Shown one piece after another: positions 6,756 through 10,093 of a stretch of 10,093 nt of DNA. The DNA lies in assembly GCA_036939975.1 (NCBI GenBank), contig JALLPB010001008.1, positions 1 through 10,093 of the forward strand. Direction: 5' to 3'. The DNA comes from Cyclostephanos tholiformis. Its lineage: Eukaryota; Bacillariophyta; Thalassiosirophyceae; Thalassiosirales; Thalassiosiraceae. Numbering within the stretch: the first letter of the stretch is position 1; each line of letters begins with the position of its first letter. The notes beneath the pieces are model-generated. The model saw only the letters and a program-made list of their open reading frames with translations, did not search any database and was not told the origin of the DNA. The position numbers and the translations under genes were made by a program.

Positions 6756-7982
6756 TTATAGATATATCTTCGCGACGGCATCGTTGAAACCCTCCAATAA
6801 CGACGCCACGCCCAGGTCCGGCAACACTCCCGAGTAATCGGTCGGGTCCTCGCATTTCGATGCCCTCCCGTAAACGAAGACGTTGTCGTCCATGTCCCTA
6901 ACTATCCTAATGTAGTCGTCGACGTACGTCGTCCTCAACACCGGCCTCGGAATTTCGTATCCGTCGACGTTCTCCTCCAGCACCCTCGACAGATCGCGCG
7001 ATCTCAACGCGACGATCCTCGAATCGAGGAGGTTGCGCAATATCGGAACGTTCGATCCCCTGATCTCGACCGTATCCATGTACACCTCCCAATCGACGGA
7101 GGAGGATGAATTGGAGTACGACGACCTCCCGATGGGCGTGACATCGGCGGTGCTCACGATGGCTCCGTCGATCGTGAATGGCAAACCACCGGAATATCCC
7201 CCGAAATTCGGCATCACGTCCGATAAGAACGGCACCGATCCGACCCGTACCTCGAATTCGTTCGTCATCTTACCATCCCTCGATATCACCTGACGGACGT
7301 TCCCGATGTTGGATATCGATAGCGCCCTACGATGCATGTCGCAGAACCAATCGTACTGCCTGGCCCGTTCGGGGGTCTTGCACGTCGACCTACCGGCGAG
7401 GAAGAACGGCGACGAGCGGAACAATTGTGTATTCGAGTACAGTAGATCCCACGTCCCCGTCAGGTACGACGGTAGGATGACGTCGTCGTCGTCGTCGTCA
7501 TCGTCGTCCTCGTCGGGGATTGCGTCGTCATTAGACTCGAGGGCGGAGATTAGCGCACGCGCCCGTTCCCCCTGGACGGCATTCGCGTTCTGTCCGCGAT
7601 CGGTCGATGCGGCGATGCGAAGGAGGGAGTTCTGGATCGACGACGTCATCGCTCGGGCGGTTCCGTCGTCATCGTCGTTGGGGGGGGGAGAGACGGCGAC
7701 AGAGGAGGAGGAGGAGGAGGAGGAGGAGGAGGCGGAGGCGGCGGTGACAACGTCGATCCTCGGCGCGATATCGGGGGCGCTGTTGGCGAATTGAGATTCG
7801 AGCAACGATCGTTGGAATTCCTCAGTCGCGAATAACGGGACGATACCGTAGGGGACGGGACGATCGCGAAAATGACGATGGAGGACGGTGGGGGGGTGGA
7901 ATGCGTGGGTGGACGGTGGGAAGACGGCGAGGATGATGACAACTAGCATGGTCGATGTCGCCGCTCCTTTGTTGGACGACAT
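6756..7982 (-). CDS. Plastid-lipid-associated protein (PAP/fibrillin family)
   Basis: 408 residues from the ATG at 7982. Fibrillins are plastid lipid-binding proteins of plastoglobules and thylakoids, with roles in lipid and quinone storage or transfer. Seen: a signal peptide with core MLVVIILAVF and cleavage motif THA|FHPP (Phe28), the ASAFAP-type site of algae with secondary plastids; a Ser/Asp low-complexity linker (about 82-110); an Asp9 run at 159-167; then the PAP domain, opening with LTGTWDLLYSNTQLF (about 174-188), ISNIGNVRQV (223-232), FEVRVGSVPF, and closing with TYVDDYIRIVRDMDDNVFVY (352-371), the family's C-terminal signature. The frame is open for 15 codons upstream but only from TTG, so the ATG at 7982 is preferred; its context (gccagccATGt) is reasonable. 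The gene is divergent from the FSH1-type gene. The subfamily cannot be assigned by eye. Confidence 0.88.
   Translation of the reverse strand: MSSNKGAATSTMLVVIILAVFPPSTHAFHPPTVLHRHFRDRPVPYGIVPLFATEEFQRSLLESQFANSAPDIAPRIDVVTAASASSSSSSSSSSVAVSPPPNDDDDGTARAMTSSIQNSLLRIAASTDRGQNANAVQGERARALISALESNDDAIPDEDDDDDDDDDVILPSYLTGTWDLLYSNTQLFRSSPFFLAGRSTCKTPERARQYDWFCDMHRRALSISNIGNVRQVISRDGKMTNEFEVRVGSVPFLSDVMPNFGGYSGGLPFTIDGAIVSTADVTPIGRSSYSNSSSSVDWEVYMDTVEIRGSNVPILRNLLDSRIVALRSRDLSRVLEENVDGYEIPRPVLRTTYVDDYIRIVRDMDDNVFVYGRASKCEDPTDYSGVLPDLGVASLLEGFNDAVAKIYL
7479..7516 (-). repeat. GAC/GAT triplet repeat coding for the Asp run of the fibrillin
   Basis: On the plus strand this reads as near-perfect GTC/GTC/ATC triplets; on the coding strand it gives the Asp/Glu run just before the PAP domain. 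A (GAG)n tract at about 7704-7730 (plus strand) likewise encodes the Ser run of the linker. Confidence 0.85.
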
Positions 7983-8371
7983 GGCTGGCGAATTTCGAAA
8001 GAAAATAATAAGTGATAGGGCAACCAACTACCATAATAATATGGTAGCATGGTATGTATGTAGCGGCAGAATAATTCTGACTCGGCGGGCTTCTCTTGCG
8101 ATGCGATGCGAGGCGTCATTGGCTCTCCTCCCGCCAGATCTCGCTCGACCGCTTTGTCGGTCTGTCAGTGGTGCGTGGTCACAAAAAAAACATTGTGTTT
8201 CGGCGGTGCCTGAGAGAGAACGAGAGGCCGTGGGGGATGATGGCGTTGTATCCCATCGCCCTCTTCGTATCATACGAGGGATATCACCGCGCACCCCCGA
8301 CCGCATATTCGATAATCGCATCGGGGGCACCTCGCCATCCATCGCGACGCTCACGCCGAACGACGTATAAC
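7983..8371. promoter_or_regulatory. Divergent promoter between fibrillin and FSH1-type genes
   Basis: 389 bases separate the fibrillin ATG (7982, minus) from the favoured hydrolase ATG (8372, plus), or about 255 bases if the hydrolase starts at 8237. Seen: a perfect inverted repeat CTACCATA (8028-8035) / TATGGTAG (8040-8047) with a 4-base spacer, 46-65 bases upstream of the fibrillin ATG; an ATTGG (inverted CCAAT) at 8118-8122; and an A8 run near 8182. No TATA box is obvious. Reading frames continue through the region on both strands but lack convincing protein sequence. Confidence 0.45.
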
Positions 8372-9364
8372 ATGGAAAATAGTGCACGCGGCCACAGCGG
8401 CGGCGTCGATCGAAACGTCAACGATGACGTCGCCGGTGGGATGATGATGGGCGGGGGTTGCGGCGGCGGCGGCAAAGGCGGCAACAGGCCGCGGATACTC
8501 TGCCTCCACGGCAGGTACCAATCGGCCGCGATATTCTCGAACAAGATCGGTGGCGCGCGTCGTAGGATCGAGCGGGATTACGACATGCATTTCCTCGACG
8601 GGCCCATACTGCTGCCAATGACGACGACGACGAGAACGACAATCGCGGGTGACGACGACGATGTCGACGACGACGTCGTCGTCGCACCCATCGCCTCCTA
8701 TTCCTCCTCCCGCGCCGCCGCCGTCGATGATGACGACGATGACGACGCCCATCCGATCGATGATCCCCTAGCTCCACGATCGTGGTGGTCGAGATCGGAG
8801 GACGCCAAAGAGCACACGCTCGTGCGCGAGGCGTTCGAATGCGTACTCCGTCACGTCGAATCGTTGGACGACGGCGACGGCGGCGGCGGGGTGATGATGA
8901 TGGGCGATGGATGCTACGATGCGATATTGGGATTCTCCCAGGGCGGTACGCTAGCGACGGCGCTGGCGTTGAGCGGCGTACTCGGTCCGAGGTTGCGCGC
9001 CGTCGTGACTGCGGGCGCGCCCTGCGTCGACGAGGCATTTATCGTCGCGTCGGAACTCGCTAACGGTGATCATCGGGGAACGTCCTCGTCGTCGACGATG
9101 AGTACACCGTCGGCGGGAGGGTACGACGTTCCCAAGCTGCACTTCGCGGGATCGACGGACGCGCTCGTTCCGATTTCATCGACCGAGGAATTGTGCGTCA
9201 GGGGCGGGAACGGACGATTGATCGTGCACGATCGGGGACATCTATTTCCGACGAGGTCGGCGATGGTGAAGGAGGTGTTGGATTTTTTGGACGAGTCGTT
9301 ATCATCGTCAAAGCCGCCGCCATCGGCGTCGTCGACGATGAATACTCCTGATACATTTTGTTAG
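8372..9364 (+). CDS. FSH1-type serine hydrolase (alpha/beta hydrolase)
   Basis: 330 residues from the ATG at 8372. FSH1-family proteins are small alpha/beta hydrolases that cleave esters; physiological substrates are mostly unknown. Seen: a Gly-rich head, then the family opening PRILCLHGRYQSAAIFSNKI and MHFLDGP; SWWSRSEDAKEHT; nucleophile elbow GFSQGG with Ser189; LHFAGSTDALVP with Asp263; VHDRGHLFP with His290, which completes the triad; and a Ser-rich tail. A Thr/Asp-rich insertion (about residues 84-132) lies after LDGP, where surface loops occur. Start choice: 8372 has a strong context (aacATGG) and lies 30-odd codons before the fold; in-frame ATGs at 8237 and 8240 would add about 45 residues, including weakly hydrophobic MALYPIALFVSY, and cannot be excluded. 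Further upstream only TTG is available. Family assignment is strong; substrate is unknown. Confidence 0.87.
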   Translation: MENSARGHSGGVDRNVNDDVAGGMMMGGGCGGGGKGGNRPRILCLHGRYQSAAIFSNKIGGARRRIERDYDMHFLDGPILLPMTTTTRTTIAGDDDDVDDDVVVAPIASYSSSRAAAVDDDDDDDAHPIDDPLAPRSWWSRSEDAKEHTLVREAFECVLRHVESLDDGDGGGGVMMMGDGCYDAILGFSQGGTLATALALSGVLGPRLRAVVTAGAPCVDEAFIVASELANGDHRGTSSSSTMSTPSAGGYDVPKLHFAGSTDALVPISSTEELCVRGGNGRLIVHDRGHLFPTRSAMVKEVLDFLDESLSSSKPPPSASSTMNTPDTFC

Positions 9365-9612
9365 CTGGCCTGTCATTTTGTTTCAGGGCTGATGTACAAT
9401 ATATTATAACGTACATTATTTGGAATTTATTCAACAGCATAGAATCGACTGTGCGCGCTAATGGCTAGCAAATATGCGTCCATTCCCCTCAATACATAAC
9501 TGTGCGGACATGTTCCCTGAATTCGTGTGGCATAATCGTCGCGCCTCGCACCTCACGATGTACGCATTCTTTACACAAAAAAAAATCACACCCATCATGC
9601 CAAACCGCCTCA
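9365..9612. other. Convergent spacer between hydrolase and acyltransferase genes
   Basis: About 250 bases with no gene. It is AT-rich just after the hydrolase stop (aatatattataacg near 9400) and has an A9 run at 9577-9585 close to the end of the acyltransferase gene. It must contain the 3' ends of both transcripts; no clear poly(A) hexamer stands out. Confidence 0.5.
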
Positions 9613-10023
9613 TCATCCGCTTGTGGTCACATCCCCCGCGGCCAGTGGATGCTGATCCATGGGAAGCTCGCTCAACAGCGCCCTCCGGACCTCATCGGCG
9701 ATTTCCGCCTCGTCCTTCCCCGATACGGATATGGGATCGTGCACGTACACGCGCAGCCTGTCCCTGCCATCCTGTACCGGTAGGAATCCCACGCCAGGAT
9801 ACACCGCGTGTGTGTTCGACAGGCTCAACGGCACGATGGGCACGCCCGTCTTCATGGCGAGGCTGAACATCCCCCCCTTGAATTCCATGAGCCTGCCGTC
9901 CGGACTTCGTGCTCCCTCCGGGAATGCCATAATGGACACCCCATCCTCGAGGTACTTCATCGCTCGCTTGAAGGTGCGCAATTGCGATCGCTTGTCGTCA
10001 CGATTGATTAGCAGGTGTTCCCC
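9613..10023 (-). CDS. Lysophosphatidate acyltransferase (PlsC/LPAAT), last exon, partial
   Basis: The C-terminal 136 residues of a 1-acyl-sn-glycerol-3-phosphate acyltransferase, which makes phosphatidate from lysophosphatidate and an acyl donor. Seen, in exon numbering: [14 protein letters not shown] (5-18), [13 protein letters not shown] with the family's FPEGxRS motif (34-40), [20 protein letters not shown] (two further conserved blocks), and a typical C-terminal [10 protein letters not shown] strand. The resemblance is to plastid/cyanobacterial-type LPAATs. The catalytic HxxxxD motif and the N-terminus are missing and must lie beyond the right edge of the window. The exon probably begins at 10023, right after a TAG that would be an in-frame stop if not spliced out (10024-10026), so an intron is required there. 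The gene is convergent with the hydrolase. A pseudogene is possible only if that intron is not real. Confidence 0.87.
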   Translation of the reverse strand, partial: GEHLLINRDDKRSQLRTFKRAMKYLEDGVSIMAFPEGARSPDGRLMEFKGGMFSLAMKTGVPIVPLSLSNTHAVYPGVGFLPVQDGRDRLRVYVHDPISVSGKDEAEIADEVRRALLSELPMDQHPLAAGDVTTSG

Positions 10024-10093
10024 CTATTTCGTTTTTTTTTTTTTTCACGTACCGTTTGTCACGTCGTATATTGCGCGACACGAGGAGACGACG
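10024..10093 (-). other. Intron (3' part) of the acyltransferase gene, running off the window
   Basis: On the minus strand the sequence reads into an A14 run (T14 at 10032-10045), then gaaatag, and the exon starts. The only AG before the conserved exon sequence is in this tag. A donor-like GTACGTG (10052-10046) would give a 29-base intron, but joining there puts a TGA in frame just upstream, so the true donor is more likely outside the window. Confidence 0.55.

Noticed and set aside
7306..7794. Plus-strand open frame opposite the fibrillin gene
   Set aside because: Shadow frame with Ser and Glu runs caused by triplet repeats; the minus strand carries the recognisable PAP domain.
7983..8027. 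N-terminal extension of the fibrillin by 15 residues
   Set aside because: It would begin at TTG; the ATG at 7982 already gives a complete signal peptide.
8096..8236. N-terminal extension of the hydrolase from 8096
   Set aside because: The first codon is TTG and the added sequence is basic, unlike the family, and lies in probable promoter DNA.
7888..8387. Overlapping open frames on both strands in the divergent promoter
   Set aside because: No recognisable protein sequence, several begin only at non-ATG codons, and they overlap the starts of two clear genes.
8418..9038. 206-codon Arg-rich open frame on the minus strand inside the hydrolase gene
   Set aside because: It is the antisense reading of CGT/GAC-rich coding sequence; composition is almost only Arg, His and Ser, with no domain, while the plus strand has a complete hydrolase triad.
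10024..10052. A 29-base intron from GTACGTG to TAG in the acyltransferase gene
   Set aside because: Too short for typical splicing, and joining at this donor places TGA in frame immediately upstream.

Overview
The window looks like nuclear DNA of a diatom or a close heterokont alga with a secondary plastid. Two proteins begin with a signal peptide that ends in an ASAFAP-like site (SGFVLPPG in the kinase-like protein, HAFHPP in the fibrillin). The genes are compact, almost intron-free and rich in CpG, and their proteins are interrupted by Ser, Asp and Gly runs encoded by (TCG)n/(GAC)n-type triplets and poly-G. A centric diatom is my best guess; the species cannot be told from the sequence.

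Layout from left to right. (1) 42-1451 (+): an APH/choline-kinase-fold small-molecule kinase with a plastid-type presequence. (2) 1452-4439: a 3 kb non-coding block of clearly lower GC. It holds the remains of a LINE-type non-LTR retrotransposon in minus orientation (endonuclease, then the late part of reverse transcriptase, then the finger-bearing C-terminal region). A 14-bp direct repeat flanks it at 1985-1998 and 4092-4105 and is probably the target-site duplication. (3) 4440-6443 (+): a PGS1-type phosphatidylglycerophosphate synthase with two HKD-type motifs. (4) 6444-6755: a convergent spacer rich in small dyads. (5) 6756-7982 (-): a plastid-lipid-associated (PAP/fibrillin) protein. (6) 7983-8371: a divergent promoter region with an 8+8 bp inverted repeat. 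(7) about 8372-9364 (+): an FSH1-type serine hydrolase with its Ser-Asp-His triad. (8) 9613-10023 (-): the last exon of a plastid-type lysophosphatidate acyltransferase; the rest lies beyond the right edge.

Three neighbours are connected by lipid metabolism: phosphatidate formation (LPAAT), phosphatidylglycerol phosphate formation (PGS1), and plastid lipid bodies or thylakoids (fibrillin). Nothing in the sequence shows co-regulation, and nuclear gene order in such algae usually carries little functional meaning.

I found no credible new multi-gene system. The most striking signal is the almost complete loss of CpG inside the dead retrotransposon: none from about 2215 to 2902 and one in about 900 bp, beside very CpG-rich genes. 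This points to CG methylation and deamination of silenced transposons. It goes with an internal deletion that joins the endonuclease directly to the part of RT after the catalytic box.
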